This document shows positions 23,823-33,045 of a stretch of DNA of 46,162 bases, piece by piece. Within the stretch, counting starts at the first letter, position 1, and every line of letters begins with the position of its first letter. Below the pieces are notes generated by a model. The model saw only the letters and a program-made list of their open reading frames with translations. It was not told where the DNA came from and searched no databases. Location: positions 1 through 46,162 of the forward strand of contig QKAR01000042.1 of assembly GCA_003246335.1 (NCBI GenBank). Direction: 5' to 3'. Source of the stretch: Spirochaetales bacterium. GTDB lineage: Bacteria > Spirochaetota > Spirochaetia > Treponematales > Treponemataceae. Position numbers and translations under genes: made by a program.

Positions 23823-24353
23823 ATGCGCGTCACCGGCGGCGCGCTGTGCGGAAGAACGGTCGAATGCCCGGCGGGGATAATCCGCCCAGCGATGGACCGC
23901 ATGAGGGAATCGTTATTCGCGATACTCGGGGACTTAACGGGCAAGTCGTTTCTCGACTTATTCTCCGGCTCCGGCATTTGCGCGCTCGAAGCCTCGTCGC
24001 GGGGGGCAGACCCGGTCTTTCTCGTCGAAAAAGACCCGCTAAAGATAGACACCGTCCTAAAAAACGTGTCGATGGCCGAAAACAGAATCGAGTGCAAATT
24101 CGTTTCCGTCGAGCTTTTTTTAAAGCGGTCGAAGCAAAGCTTCGATATCATCTATATGGATCCGCCCTTTCCCTATCGCTTTCACGCAAGTTTAGTGGAA
24201 ATGGCCGGGACCCTGCCCGTCTTAAAGTCTGGCGGATCGGTGCTGATCCATCGCCCAAAAGAGCGCGAAATGCCGGATCACATCGGCGAGATGAGGCGAT
24301 ATGACGAGCGAATTTACGGAAGATCCATCGTCGATTTTTATGCAAAACCGTGA
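23823..24353 (+). CDS. rsmD: 16S rRNA guanine-966 N2-methyltransferase, RsmD family
   Basis: The 176-residue protein has the SAM-binding motif SFLDLFSGSGICALEASSRG at residues 42-61 and the N-methyltransferase motif DPPF at 113-116. The leading RPAMDRMRESLFAIL typical of RsmD is also present. It methylates N2 of a guanine of 16S rRNA near the P site. The ATG directly follows the flavoprotein stop. In other bacteria rsmD often lies next to coaD; here coaD is 17 kb away. Confidence 0.93.
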   Translation: MRVTGGALCGRTVECPAGIIRPAMDRMRESLFAILGDLTGKSFLDLFSGSGICALEASSRGADPVFLVEKDPLKIDTVLKNVSMAENRIECKFVSVELFLKRSKQSFDIIYMDPPFPYRFHASLVEMAGTLPVLKSGGSVLIHRPKEREMPDHIGEMRRYDERIYGRSIVDFYAKP

Positions 24354-24382
24354 TTTACATTGTATAATCATGCGATACTGAC

Positions 24383-24411
24383 TTGCACGAATAGGTTAAA
24401 TTTCTTATTAT
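24383..24411 (+). promoter_or_regulatory. Promoter of the 24428-rlmN unit
   Basis: TTGCAC (24383-24388), 17 bases, TATTAT (24406-24411); the start would be near 24418, leaving just enough room for the GAAGGGA ribosome site. A separate perfect TATAAT at 24363-24368 lacks a matching -35. Confidence 0.55.
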
Positions 24412-24427
24412 CAATGAAGGGAATTAC

Positions 24428-24763
24428 GTGGATTCCAAATTTAACGAGGAATTTGCACGGTTTTCGGATCAGGGTTTCATTAAAACGTCCGATTTTCCGA
24501 TGCAAAATCTCGACAGCGAAAAAAAAGCGCTTCTAAACAGAAAGGGAAACGAGTTCTTTAATACTGGCGATATAGAGTCCGCGCGGCGTATTTATATTAC
24601 GACCGGCTATTCCGACGGCCTGTCGCGCGTCGGAGACGTCTATGTTAGCAAAGGACGCGAGCTTGATGCCCTGAAGCTTTACTGGCTTGCGCACAATAAG
24701 CGTAAAGCAGATCCTCTCATACAGAAACTTGCGCGGATAATTGAAACGGTAACGGAACTATAA
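24428..24763 (+). CDS. Small hypothetical protein, possibly single-TPR
   Basis: The 111-residue protein is cytoplasmic and helical. It starts at GTG with GAAGGGA seven bases ahead. The middle part (NRKGNEFFNTGDIESARRIY) and the next (LSRVGDVYVSKGRELDALKLYWLAHNK) read like two TPR-type helix pairs, with the A/G positions of TPRs in place. It stands directly before a nine-repeat TPR protein, so the two may act together. I cannot name it; a similar pair appears to precede rlmN in other treponemes as far as I recall. Confidence 0.65.
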   Translation: MDSKFNEEFARFSDQGFIKTSDFPMQNLDSEKKALLNRKGNEFFNTGDIESARRIYITTGYSDGLSRVGDVYVSKGRELDALKLYWLAHNKRKADPLIQKLARIIETVTEL

Positions 24764-24776
24764 AAGAGGAAAAAAA

Positions 24777-25919
24777 ATGGCAGATTTATTGAACGAGATC
24801 CCCCCCATCCCGGAACCTACCGCTGGTGAAACCGAAGAAGAAAAAAGATTTAACGAGATTGCCGAACTCTCGAAAAACGGCTATTTGCTCCTGAAAGATA
24901 ATCGCGTCGACGAAGCCGAAAACGCGTTCAGAAAAATTCTCGATTTAGAGAAAGACAATAATTACGCGCTTGTCGGCTTAGGAGACGCCGCGCGTAAACG
25001 CAATAAATTCCGGGAAGCGGTCGATTACTACACGAATTGCCTCTCGTTCCATCCTGGAAATAATTACGCGCTTTTCGGGCTCGCTGATTGCTACAAGGCG
25101 CTAAACCAATACAATAAGGCCATCGAGATCTGGGAGCAATACCTTCAGCACGACGACCGAAACATAACGGTTTTAACGCGCGTCGCCGACGCCTACCGGA
25201 AAATTCGCAACTTTAAGCAGTCGAAAATCCTGTATCTGCGCGTGCTCGACATGGAAGAAAATAACCCGTACGCGCTAATCGGACTCGGCCACCTGCATTA
25301 CGATTTTAAGGAATACCGCGACGCGCTGTACTACTGGCAGAAAATGCTCGCCGTTAACGAGAGCTCGGTCGACATACGCGTTCTTACTTCCATCGGGAAC
25401 TGTCATCGCAAGCTGAAAACGTTCGAGCAGGGCGTTTACTATTTTCAGCGCGCTTTGTCCATGGACGAGAATAATTTTTACGCGCTCTTCGGGCTCGCCG
25501 ATTGCTATCGCGGCATGAACCAGCAATTCCGGTCGGTCGAGTACTGGAACAAGATCCTCGATAAGGACCCGAACAACAAAGTCATCCTAACGCGGGCCGG
25601 CGACGCCTACCGCAACATGGGCGACTACGAGCAATCCCAAATTTACTATCAACGCGCCCTTGACATCGAGTTTGACGTGTACGCAGTGCTGGGTCTTGCA
25701 CTCATCAGCAAAATTCAGGGAAAGTACGCCGAAGCCGCAAAAAGTCTCAGTAGGCTCATCCAATCCGACCCCAAAAACTATCGGCTCTATCTCGAACTGT
25801 CCGAATGCCAGGTTAACCTCGGGGACCGGCAAGCGGCGATCGCTACTTTGCAGGAGTTTCAGAAAATCGGAATCAGAAATCCGCTTATTTCGGAAACGCT
25901 CGACCGACTGAAGGCGTAA
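24777..25919 (+). CDS. TPR-repeat protein
   Basis: The 380-residue cytoplasmic protein consists of an acidic start and about nine tandem tetratricopeptide repeats. Units such as NNYALVGLGDAARKRNKFRE and NNYALFGLADCYKALNQYNK are nearly alike, with the D-NNYAL turn recurring every 34 residues or so. TPR arrays bind partner proteins; no enzymatic domain is attached. The strong similarity between repeats (ALxGLGD/ADCY) suggests recent internal duplication. AGAGGA precedes the ATG by seven bases. It lies between a small TPR-like protein and rlmN. Confidence 0.85.
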   Translation: MADLLNEIPPIPEPTAGETEEEKRFNEIAELSKNGYLLLKDNRVDEAENAFRKILDLEKDNNYALVGLGDAARKRNKFREAVDYYTNCLSFHPGNNYALFGLADCYKALNQYNKAIEIWEQYLQHDDRNITVLTRVADAYRKIRNFKQSKILYLRVLDMEENNPYALIGLGHLHYDFKEYRDALYYWQKMLAVNESSVDIRVLTSIGNCHRKLKTFEQGVYYFQRALSMDENNFYALFGLADCYRGMNQQFRSVEYWNKILDKDPNNKVILTRAGDAYRNMGDYEQSQIYYQRALDIEFDVYAVLGLALISKIQGKYAEAAKSLSRLIQSDPKNYRLYLELSECQVNLGDRQAAIATLQEFQKIGIRNPLISETLDRLKA

Positions 25920-25924
25920 CGCCG

Positions 25925-26974
25925 TTGCGCGAAGAAACCGCGGCTCTTTCCGGCTTATTGCCGGAAGAGCTCCTTTCACACCTCCACCTCGAAAAAAAAT
26001 ACCGAGCAAAGCAAATTTTTAAGTGGATCGCCGACGGGGCTCGCGCGTTCGAAGCGATGACGAATCTTTCGCGCGAGGAACGGGAGCGTTTCGGGGCTAC
26101 CGAGCGGATATTCTCCACGACCGTCGCGCAAACGCTGCGCGATCCCGACGGGACGGTGAAGCTTCAAATCGCGCTGAACGACGGAAACGCCGTAGAAACG
26201 GTGCTCCTTACCGACCGGGAAGGACGAAAGACCGCCTGCGTGTCGTGCCAAGTGGGCTGCCCAATGGGATGCGCGTTCTGCCAAACCGGGCATATCGGCT
26301 TCGCGCGGAATTTAACCGCGGGAGAAATCGTCGAGCAGTTTTTCCATTTGGAGGACGCAGTCGGTCGGCTCGACAACATCGTATTCATGGGCATGGGCGA
26401 ACCGATGCTCAACCTCGCGGCGATCAAGAAAACGATCGAGATACTCTGCCACGTCGACGGACGCGCGCTTTCGCGCCGCAGGATCACGATATCGACCTCT
26501 GGAATCGTGGAAGGCATCCGCCGACTCGCGGACGAAGGGCCCGACGTTCGGCTTGCGGTATCCCTCACGACTGCGAACGAGGCGCTTAGAAGGAAGCTTA
26601 TGCCCGTGACCGAAAAGAACCCCATGGGAAACCTTCGCGCGGCGATCGCATATTTCAACGAGAAAACCGGTAAACGGGTCACGCTTGAGGCGGCTCTCAT
26701 GGGAGGCGTCAACACGGGAGATGCATACGCGAAAGAAATCGCGGAATTCGCGCGAGGGCTCAACGTCCACGTAAACCTGATTCCCTGGAACCCCGTCTCG
26801 ACGCTTCCCTTTGAAACGCCCTCGAACGCGGAGACGAAACGTTTTTTCTCGGCCCTCGAGAGGTTCGGACTCAACGTGACGCTCAGAACCCGACGGGGAG
26901 AAAAAATAGGCGGCGCGTGCGGGCAATTAGGTAAGAGCGCCGCGCGCACCGCCGACGAAGACGACGATTATTGA
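25925..26974 (+). CDS. rlmN: Dual-specificity 23S rRNA/tRNA methyltransferase RlmN
   Basis: The 349-residue radical-SAM enzyme has the CxxxCxxC cluster at C112, C116 and C119 (GCPMGCAFCQTG). Upstream it has the helical accessory domain (LEKKYRAKQIFKWIADG), and the conserved methyl-carrying Cys is C332 (GGACGQLG). RlmN makes 2-methyladenosine in 23S rRNA and some tRNAs. The start is TTG at 25925; later starts would cut the accessory domain. AAGG lies about eleven bases upstream. Its last seven bases overlap a minus-strand lipoprotein gene. Confidence 0.94.
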   Translation: MREETAALSGLLPEELLSHLHLEKKYRAKQIFKWIADGARAFEAMTNLSREERERFGATERIFSTTVAQTLRDPDGTVKLQIALNDGNAVETVLLTDREGRKTACVSCQVGCPMGCAFCQTGHIGFARNLTAGEIVEQFFHLEDAVGRLDNIVFMGMGEPMLNLAAIKKTIEILCHVDGRALSRRRITISTSGIVEGIRRLADEGPDVRLAVSLTTANEALRRKLMPVTEKNPMGNLRAAIAYFNEKTGKRVTLEAALMGGVNTGDAYAKEIAEFARGLNVHVNLIPWNPVSTLPFETPSNAETKRFFSALERFGLNVTLRTRRGEKIGGACGQLGKSAARTADEDDDY

Positions 26975-27336
26975 AATTCTTTTGACGCGGTAAGCGCCCT
27001 TCCCCGGCTCGAAAACAAAACAACCGAAGACTGCGCGATCCATCCGCCCCCGAGATACACCCAAACCTCGTTTTTTCCGTCGGTCTCGACGATTCTCTTT
27101 CCCGATACCTCAAAAATTTCGCCCTTACGGCAATGCGAAACGGTAATGCCCGACGCGCCCGGCTCATCGCGTAGGGATACGTAAGGATCGACGATTACCG
27201 CGAAGCGATCCGCAGTCGAAATGGCGGGAGTCGACGGCAGGCTGAGCGAGGACAGAGAATCGACGCGTCCGCAAGAAACGAGGACACTGACGGCGAGCAA
27301 TATGGCCGGGAACAGGCTTGGTAGCGGGTTTTTCAT
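26968..27336 (-). CDS. SH3b-domain lipoprotein
   Basis: The start at 27336 gives a lipoprotein signal (MKNPLPSLFPAILLAVSVLVSCGR, acylated Cys at residue 22). A short Ser-rich linker leads to one bacterial-SH3-like unit: VDPYVSLRDEPGASGITVSHCRKGEIFEV, then VWVYLGGGWIAQSSVVL. SH3b domains often bind peptidoglycan. It overlaps the mutT stop by four bases (ATGA) and converges with rlmN by seven bases. The 122-residue size fits an anchored wall-binding adaptor. Confidence 0.75.
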   Translation of the reverse strand: MKNPLPSLFPAILLAVSVLVSCGRVDSLSSLSLPSTPAISTADRFAVIVDPYVSLRDEPGASGITVSHCRKGEIFEVSGKRIVETDGKNEVWVYLGGGWIAQSSVVLFSSRGRALTASKEFQ

Positions 27337-27731
27337 GCTTTTGTCTTCAGCCATTCCCGTATCGCGGGGAAAAGAAGCCTATCTGAGTCGACGAACGATA
27401 ATCCTTGAATTTCCTCGAAAGTCGCCCAACGAACTTCCGTGTGCTCCGTAAGCGCGGAGGGAACTTCGCTCGACAGGGTAACGCGATAGGCCAATAAATC
27501 AACGGGTCCGCCTCGGTTCTCGAAACGCACGGACGCGATGAATTCGCCCGGTTGGGCCAGAACGCCCATCTCTTCCGAAAATTCCCGACGAATGGCGATC
27601 TCCGGAGTTTCGCCGGGATCGACTTTACCGCCGGGAAACTCCCAGCGATCCGCCATCTCGCCAACCGGAAGCCGATGGCCAATCAAGAACTTACCTTTTT
27701 CGTACACTATTCCCGCGATCGATTGTTTCAT
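27333..27731 (-). CDS. mutT: Nudix hydrolase, MutT-like
   Basis: The 132-residue protein has the complete nudix box, with FPGGKVDPGE leading to REFSEEMGV. The WEFPGGK and VRWATFEEI features are those of MutT (8-oxo-dGTPase) relatives. It would clean oxidised nucleotides, although nudix substrates cannot be set from sequence alone. The ATG at 27731 is preferred; a TTG nine bases upstream is possible. No clear Shine-Dalgarno is seen. It is coupled by ATGA to the downstream lipoprotein. The 126 bases before it hold no other feature that I can identify. Confidence 0.88.
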   Translation of the reverse strand: MKQSIAGIVYEKGKFLIGHRLPVGEMADRWEFPGGKVDPGETPEIAIRREFSEEMGVLAQPGEFIASVRFENRGGPVDLLAYRVTLSSEVPSALTEHTEVRWATFEEIQGLSFVDSDRLLFPAIREWLKTKA

Positions 27732-27857
27732 GACACTCAAGGGCCCGACGGTCCCAAAATGAGCGGAAACGCCAGAGGCACACCCGCAAACGCATACTAC
27801 ATAAGTTGGATCAAAGGCTGTCGAAACCCGCCAACATCCGTGAAAAGACGCAGTTAA

Positions 27858-28271
27858 TCAGAGAAACAGCACGTTTGGAAAAAGGAAATGAAGCCCCGCT
27901 GCGCCGAGACAGGCCATACCAACGTACCGCTTACTGCAAACGATTTTTTGCAAAATGACCGGCAGCGAATCCTCGTCGGCGGTAGAACGAGCGCGATAAT
28001 ATTCGTAGACGAGGGTAAATCCGCCGATCAAGCCCACTAGGGCGGGAAGTAAATCGCCGATGACCGGAACGTCGCCTTGAATCGCCGTCAATAATTTAAA
28101 AAATCCGGTGATAGCCGTGAAAATTCCCAAAATAAACCGAAACGTTTCGTCATACACAATTTGCGGCATATGGACGGAAAACTCTCGGTTCGCGTCATCC
28201 CCATCCGCCCACACCAGAATAAACCCCGTAACCATGTTCAAAAGAATGGAAAGGAAATAAAACTGCAACAT
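27858..28271 (-). CDS. Small integral membrane protein
   Basis: The 137-residue protein has hydrophobic segments at about residues 2-21, 45-64, 70-90 and 116-135, so it is probably a four-span inner-membrane protein. The first loop is acidic (WADGDDANRE). No motif allows a functional call. CAGGAG lies nine bases before the ATG. A promoter for it can be seen at 28295-28323, overlapping the end of the previous gene. Confidence 0.65.
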   Translation of the reverse strand: MLQFYFLSILLNMVTGFILVWADGDDANREFSVHMPQIVYDETFRFILGIFTAITGFFKLLTAIQGDVPVIGDLLPALVGLIGGFTLVYEYYRARSTADEDSLPVILQKIVCSKRYVGMACLGAAGLHFLFPNVLFL

Positions 28272-28294
28272 CTGGCGAGCTCCTGATACTCGGA

Positions 28295-28323
28295 AGGATA
28301 TGAAAAAAACTAGTTCCGGTCAA
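28295..28323 (-). promoter_or_regulatory. Promoter of the 28271 membrane-protein gene
   Basis: Minus strand TTGACC (28323-28318), 17 bases, TATCCT (28300-28295), with a start near 28288. The -35 lies in the last codons of the upstream gene. Confidence 0.5.
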
Positions 28324-28894
28324 CCTGTGCGCGTATCGTAGCGGTCGTCGCGCCGAGCGAAACTCGAGCGACGACCGTGGAGGTCTCATAATCGGGCATC
28401 TTCGCGCGAAGCACGCACGGCTCGCCCGTGTACCGCGCAGAAAGCGTTTGTGTCGCGAGCGCGATGCCATCCGCCGATAGGGCCTCGATCGTCGCCCCCG
28501 CGAGTGCCGGCTCGCGGGAATTCGCCGAAACGGCCGAGAACGATACGGCGACGAAAAGGCTTTCCTCGTAGGGAAACGCCTTGACGCTCACCGTAACACC
28601 GTTGAGGTTCGCGGAGTCAGGCCGATCGGAAAAAACGGTCAGCATGACCACCGCCACGCTGAGAAGGATTATCGTGAAAAAAACGCTTCGCAAGCCGGCG
28701 TTCGCCGTTAAGCCGCGAAAGAAGCCGGCCTTCGGGGCGAAGCCCTCGCGATAGGCCCGTTGCACCGGTTCGGGAGCGTGGGCGAGACGATGCTCCCGGT
28801 TATAATGAAAAACGAGCTGCTCACGAGAGGCTTGATCCAGAACCGACTCGCGCGCAGTTTCGCTTCCGTCGCCGTCGGAAGAGCCGTCGCTCAT
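28310..28894 (-). CDS. Single-span membrane protein of unknown function
   Basis: The 194-residue protein has a soluble acidic N-terminal part of about 65 residues and one membrane span at about 70-87 (SVFFTIILLSVAVVMLTVF). A beta-rich extracytoplasmic region of about 105 residues follows. The topology suggests a cytoplasmic N-terminus and a periplasmic domain that may work with the lipoprotein encoded just upstream. Its ATG overlaps the stop of that lipoprotein gene by four bases. I do not recognise the family. Confidence 0.65.
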   Translation of the reverse strand: MSDGSSDGDGSETARESVLDQASREQLVFHYNREHRLAHAPEPVQRAYREGFAPKAGFFRGLTANAGLRSVFFTIILLSVAVVMLTVFSDRPDSANLNGVTVSVKAFPYEESLFVAVSFSAVSANSREPALAGATIEALSADGIALATQTLSARYTGEPCVLRAKMPDYETSTVVARVSLGATTATIRAQVDRN

Positions 28895-30123
28895 TTACGT
28901 ATTTCCCCGATAAGCTCGTCCGTTCGCCACCAAACGACCGACGCCTCGAACGATGTCGCCAAAAGCGCGGAGACGATTCCGTCGGGCGAAAGCATGAGCG
29001 CGTTATAGGCGAGCTCATCGTCGGAAACCGAGAGGATTCTCTTGTGGATGCGCCGGGAATGGGAGTCCATGACCTCAAGGGCGTAACCGCCATCCTGCGG
29101 CGTCGTGAGGAACACCCAGCCGCTCGACGTCATCCCGAGGAATTCATAGGGCTTTTTAAACGTTTCGGTGCCGAGATTGTCTTTGTCGACGCCCTCGTAA
29201 TACGGAATATCGATGCGCGCGTCGTATTTTTCTGACGTGAGGTCGAACGGGTAAATGCAACTGCGGTCGTAGCTGATTCCCGCGCTTGCGCCGGTCGCGG
29301 GGTCGGTCACACCGACGTAGTAGTCGATCTTTAAGTACAGTTTACGCGCGTTTTGGTCGGGCAGTATTTTTTCCAGCGAGGATAGCGCGGTGGAATTCTC
29401 GTCGTACGGGCCGGGCAGCTTCTTCTCGCTTACGGGGATTTTGTACAGCAAGGCGCCGGAATCGTCGAACCAATACACGTTGATTCCGGATTGGATTTTA
29501 GCCGTGACTATCGTCTCGTTCCGGGCATTGGTGTACACGCCCATAACCGGCGGGAACGGCGTGCCGCCCGGACCTTCCTGACCCAGGTAATCGAGAAATT
29601 TTCCCTCGGCGCTAAAGCGGAGCACGACGTCGCGCAGAATTACCTGATCGTCGTTGTCGAATTCCGCCCGATCCTGGGGCACGCGATCGACGACTGAAAG
29701 TCGCTTGAGCGAGTCGACGCTGATGAAAGTCGGATGGTTAAAGGGATACGCGATGGCGCGACGGGTCGATTTTTGCGCTGAGGATTCCGACGATTCGGGC
29801 GCCTCGGGCTCGGCGAACGAAGGCACGGGGTTAGAGTCGGCGTTGTAGTAGACCGACAGCAAATCGCCGAACGACGTTAGCAGCATGACTTTTTTCAGGC
29901 CGGAGTTCGCGACGTAAAACATGCCGTCACGCATATAAATTTGCGTGTCGGTGCCTGAGCCGTCGGAATCGAGCTGAAATAAGTCAATCTCGTCCTCAAA
30001 ATGCCCATAGGAGAGCGTAAAAAGTTTTTCCCGGTTGACCCGCGTTACCGGCTCGTTACCGCACGAAAAAAAAGCGAGCGAAGCGGCGCACGCGAAAGCG
30101 ATGCATGAAAGGTGAAACCTCAT
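28891..30123 (-). CDS. Large lipoprotein with NHL/propeller-like repeats
   Basis: The 410-residue protein starts with a signal peptide and lipobox (IAFACAASLAFFSCGNEP, acylated Cys about residue 22). The body shows recurring strand pairs such as DTQIYMRDGMFYVANSGLKK, LRFSAEGKFLDYLGQEG and NVYWFDDSGALLYKIPV, which look like blades of an NHL or six-bladed propeller. A Glu/Ser-rich insert lies at about residues 105-120. Propellers of this kind bind ligands or proteins; no catalytic residues were identified. GGAGGG precedes the ATG. Related lipoproteins occur in T. pallidum near TP0421, as I remember it. It is divergent from secA. Confidence 0.75.
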   Translation of the reverse strand: MRFHLSCIAFACAASLAFFSCGNEPVTRVNREKLFTLSYGHFEDEIDLFQLDSDGSGTDTQIYMRDGMFYVANSGLKKVMLLTSFGDLLSVYYNADSNPVPSFAEPEAPESSESSAQKSTRRAIAYPFNHPTFISVDSLKRLSVVDRVPQDRAEFDNDDQVILRDVVLRFSAEGKFLDYLGQEGPGGTPFPPVMGVYTNARNETIVTAKIQSGINVYWFDDSGALLYKIPVSEKKLPGPYDENSTALSSLEKILPDQNARKLYLKIDYYVGVTDPATGASAGISYDRSCIYPFDLTSEKYDARIDIPYYEGVDKDNLGTETFKKPYEFLGMTSSGWVFLTTPQDGGYALEVMDSHSRRIHKRILSVSDDELAYNALMLSPDGIVSALLATSFEASVVWWRTDELIGEIRK

Positions 30124-30138
30124 GGTCCCTCCATCGTC

Positions 30139-30167
30139 AGCCTAGAATTCATTTCCTCGCTTGTCAA
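30139..30167 (-). promoter_or_regulatory. Promoter of the 30123 lipoprotein, sharing its -35 with secA
   Basis: Minus strand TTGACA (30167-30162), 17 bases, TAGGCT (30144-30139). The -35 overlaps the plus-strand secA -35 (30161-30166) in opposite orientation. Confidence 0.5.
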
Positions 30168-30190
30168 CCGGGTATGGTTTCAAGTACACT
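30161..30190 (+). promoter_or_regulatory. Leaderless promoter of secA
   Basis: TTGTCA (30161-30166), 18 bases, TACACT (30185-30190). The predicted start coincides with the ATG at 30197. No Shine-Dalgarno is present. Confidence 0.65.
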
Positions 30191-30196
30191 GTACCA

Positions 30197-32965
30197 ATGA
30201 AAACAGATACTATTATTCGTTTTTTCTTTGGATCACAGCACGAAAGAGATATAAAGGCGCTCCTTCCGCGACTCGCGGCCGTTAACGAAAAAGAAACTTG
30301 GGCCTTAGGGCTCCAAGCGGCGGATTTTCCCCGTCAATCAGAAAATTTCCGCAAACGATACGCTGAAGGAGAAAGCCTTGACGACTTTCTCCCCGAGGCC
30401 TTTGCCCTCGCCCGCGAGGCCGCCCGCCGCGTGCTCGGCGAGCGACCGTACGACGTGCAAATACTCGGTTCGCTCGTGTTGCACTCCGGCAGAATCGTCG
30501 AAATGAAAACCGGCGAGGGAAAGACCCTCATGTCCGTCGCGGCTGCCTACCTCAACAGCCTTACCGGTAAGGGCGTCCACATCGTCACGGTCAACGACTA
30601 CCTCGCCGAGCGCGACGCAGACTGGATGCGCCCGGTATACGACTACCTCGGCGTCAGCGTCGGTTCGATCCTTTCTAATATGGACAACGAGGCGCGAAAA
30701 AGCGCGTATTCTTGCGACATAACGTACGGAACGAACAACGAACTCGGGTTCGACTACCTGCGCGATAACATGAAATGGGAAGACAAGGACCGCGTGCAGA
30801 GGGAATTTTCCTTCGCCGTCGTCGACGAAATCGACTCGATTCTCATCGACGAGGCGCGAACGCCGCTTATCATTTCCGGCTCGGCCGAGGACGATACGGC
30901 GCGCTATTTCGAGGTTGACAAGCTCGTAGACCAACTCACCGAGGTCCAGAAAAAGCCCGGCACCGACGATTATCCCGACGAGACCCAAGGTGAGGAAGTC
31001 CACGGGGACTATAAGCTCGAGGAAAAGAACCGCAAGGTCTCCTTCACCGACGAGGGAATGCTCCATATACAGGAAATCCTGCAAAAGCGGGGATTCATCA
31101 ACGGGAGCCTCTTCGACGAGGAGAATTTCGAGTTCATCCATTATTTCACGCAGTCGGTTCGGGCGCACAAACTCTACGACGTTGACGTCGATTACGTCGT
31201 AAAAGAGGGCCAAGTCCAAATCGTCGACGAATTCACGGGACGCATCCTCGACGGGCGGCGCTACGGCGACGGCCTCCACCAAGCGATCGAGGCGAAGGAA
31301 AAAATCAAGATCGCCCAGAGAAACCGGACGATGGCGACGATCACGTTCCAGAATTTTTTCCGCATGTACGCGAAACTTTCAGGGATGACCGGAACCGCGG
31401 ACACCGAGGCGGTCGAGTTCAATAAAATTTACGGAATTGAGGTAGTCGTCATCCCGACCAACCTCCCCGTCGCGCGAAAGGACGAGGATGACGTCGTATA
31501 CCTCAACGAGGCCGAGAAGTGGAACGCGCTGTGCGACGAAATCGCGGAGGCGAATAAGCGCGGACAGCCGGTACTCGTCGGCACGGTATCGATCGAAAAA
31601 TCCGAGCGGATATCCCAGCTTTTGACGCGCCGCGGCGTCCGCCACGAGGTGCTCAACGCGAAAAACCACGCGCGGGAGGCCCTCATCATCGCCGAGGCCG
31701 GCGCGAAGGGCGCGATAACCATCGCGACCAACATGGCCGGACGCGGTACCGACATTAAGCTTGGCGGAAACCCCGAATACCGCGCGCGACGGCGGGCGGG
31801 GACCGAGGCGACGGCGGAGCAATACGCGGCGGCGTACGCCGAAGAGTACCGCAAATGGAAAGAGGACTATAACGAGGTAAAGGCCCTTGGAGGCCTCTAC
31901 GTCATCGGCACCGAACGGCATGAAAGCCGGCGCATCGACAATCAGCTCCGCGGTCGGTCGGGCCGGCAGGGAGACCCGGGTCGATCGAGGTTCTTTATCT
32001 CGCTCGACGACGATCTCATGCGTCTTTTCGGCGGAGAGCGGCTCAAAGGCCTCATGTCAAAAATCGGCATGGAGCCCGGGGAGCCCATCTATCACCCGTG
32101 GCTCAATAAAAGCATCGAGAAGGCGCAGAGCCGCGTCGAGGAACGCAACTTCGAGATCCGAAAGCACTTGCTCGAGTACGATGACGTCCTCAACGAACAG
32201 CGCACCTACATTTACGCCCAACGAAACGCGATCCTTTCCGACGGAGAGCTCGTCAAGCGCGTCCTTGATACAGCAAAAGATTATATCAACGACTTCGTCG
32301 AGAACTACGCCGTTTTGGCGCGGAAAAACCGCGACGCCGAAATAGGGACCCTCCTACTCGACCTTAAAACGAAGTTCGGCTACGTGCCGGAACCGTCCGA
32401 GCTCGAACTATGCGCAAAGACGCCGGAAGAGGGAAAAAGCGCTATCTACGCGAAATTCGAGGCGGATATCGCGCATAAGACCGAGCTCGCGGGCGCGGAA
32501 AACATCAATACGTTCATTCGATTCCAGTATTTGCAGGCTATTGACCGCAAATGGCTTGATCACCTTGAAAACCTCGAGTCGCTGCGCGAAGCCGTGTATT
32601 TGCGTTCGTATGGGCAAAAAAACCCTCTCACCGAGTACAAGCTTGAGGGTTTCGATATTTTTTACGCCATGCTGGACGATATCCGCATCGAAATTTCCTC
32701 CCGCGTATTCCTGGTCAAAGTTCGCGTCGAGGGTGAGGCCGCGCCCGTGCGCCAAGTAAAGCAGGTAACCGGGAACGCGCAGCATAACGCCGTGGGGTCA
32801 TTCTCCGGTGCCGGGGGAAGTCAACCGGCGAAAAAAGCCGGCGGTGAAATGGCGCAGGCGAAGCCGGAAAGCGTGCAGGTCGTGCGCGTGGTGCCGAAAG
32901 TCGGGAGAAACGATCCCTGCCCATGCGGAAGCGGAAAGAAGTATAAGCACTGTCACGGCGCTTAA
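30197..32965 (+). CDS. secA: Preprotein translocase ATPase SecA
   Basis: The 922-residue motor protein has Walker [11 protein letters not shown] (G106-T110) and the DEAD-like [21 protein letters not shown]. The preprotein cross-linking domain, motif [17 protein letters not shown] [13 protein letters not shown], helical scaffold and a C-terminal zinc SEC-C tail ([18 protein letters not shown]) follow. It drives export through SecYEG. I use the ATG at 30197; the open frame extends 12 codons upstream, but that stretch holds the promoter. A 36-base piece of the tail is duplicated just after the stop. Confidence 0.97.
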   Translation: MKTDTIIRFFFGSQHERDIKALLPRLAAVNEKETWALGLQAADFPRQSENFRKRYAEGESLDDFLPEAFALAREAARRVLGERPYDVQILGSLVLHSGRIVEMKTGEGKTLMSVAAAYLNSLTGKGVHIVTVNDYLAERDADWMRPVYDYLGVSVGSILSNMDNEARKSAYSCDITYGTNNELGFDYLRDNMKWEDKDRVQREFSFAVVDEIDSILIDEARTPLIISGSAEDDTARYFEVDKLVDQLTEVQKKPGTDDYPDETQGEEVHGDYKLEEKNRKVSFTDEGMLHIQEILQKRGFINGSLFDEENFEFIHYFTQSVRAHKLYDVDVDYVVKEGQVQIVDEFTGRILDGRRYGDGLHQAIEAKEKIKIAQRNRTMATITFQNFFRMYAKLSGMTGTADTEAVEFNKIYGIEVVVIPTNLPVARKDEDDVVYLNEAEKWNALCDEIAEANKRGQPVLVGTVSIEKSERISQLLTRRGVRHEVLNAKNHAREALIIAEAGAKGAITIATNMAGRGTDIKLGGNPEYRARRRAGTEATAEQYAAAYAEEYRKWKEDYNEVKALGGLYVIGTERHESRRIDNQLRGRSGRQGDPGRSRFFISLDDDLMRLFGGERLKGLMSKIGMEPGEPIYHPWLNKSIEKAQSRVEERNFEIRKHLLEYDDVLNEQRTYIYAQRNAILSDGELVKRVLDTAKDYINDFVENYAVLARKNRDAEIGTLLLDLKTKFGYVPEPSELELCAKTPEEGKSAIYAKFEADIAHKTELAGAENINTFIRFQYLQAIDRKWLDHLENLESLREAVYLRSYGQKNPLTEYKLEGFDIFYAMLDDIRIEISSRVFLVKVRVEGEAAPVRQVKQVTGNAQHNAVGSFSGAGGSQPAKKAGGEMAQAKPESVQVVRVVPKVGRNDPCPCGSGKKYKHCHGA

Positions 32966-33017
32966 CCCCCCGCTTCCGCCTCGGAAGCGGAAAGAAGTAT
33001 AAGCACTGTCACGGCGC
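32926..33017 (+). repeat. Duplicated 3' end of secA
   Basis: The 36 bases at 32926-32961, coding for [12 protein letters not shown], recur without a mismatch at 32982-33017, 56 bases on, including the position of the stop (TAA follows one base later in register). The 20 bases between the copies contain CCGCTTCCG (32970-32978), which with CGGAAGCGG (32982-32990) forms a perfect 9-bp hairpin. The second copy has no start of its own and is non-coding debris or a structural element. Confidence 0.9.
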
Positions 33018-33045
33018 GTAAAAGAAAGAAAAACGCCTCGAGGGC

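Noticed and set aside
27741..27857. A small gene or RNA in the gap before mutT
   Set aside because: The plus-strand frame through here is mostly antisense to mutT, and no fold, ribosome site or promoter is convincing.
30338..31282. Minus-strand frame of 314 codons inside secA
   Set aside because: It is antisense to the SecA motor domain, with Val/Asp-rich composition typical of mirrored GC-rich codons.
32966..33020. A frameshifted or truncated secA
   Set aside because: The first copy of the tail completes a normal SEC-C motif with its own stop; the second copy is beyond the gene.
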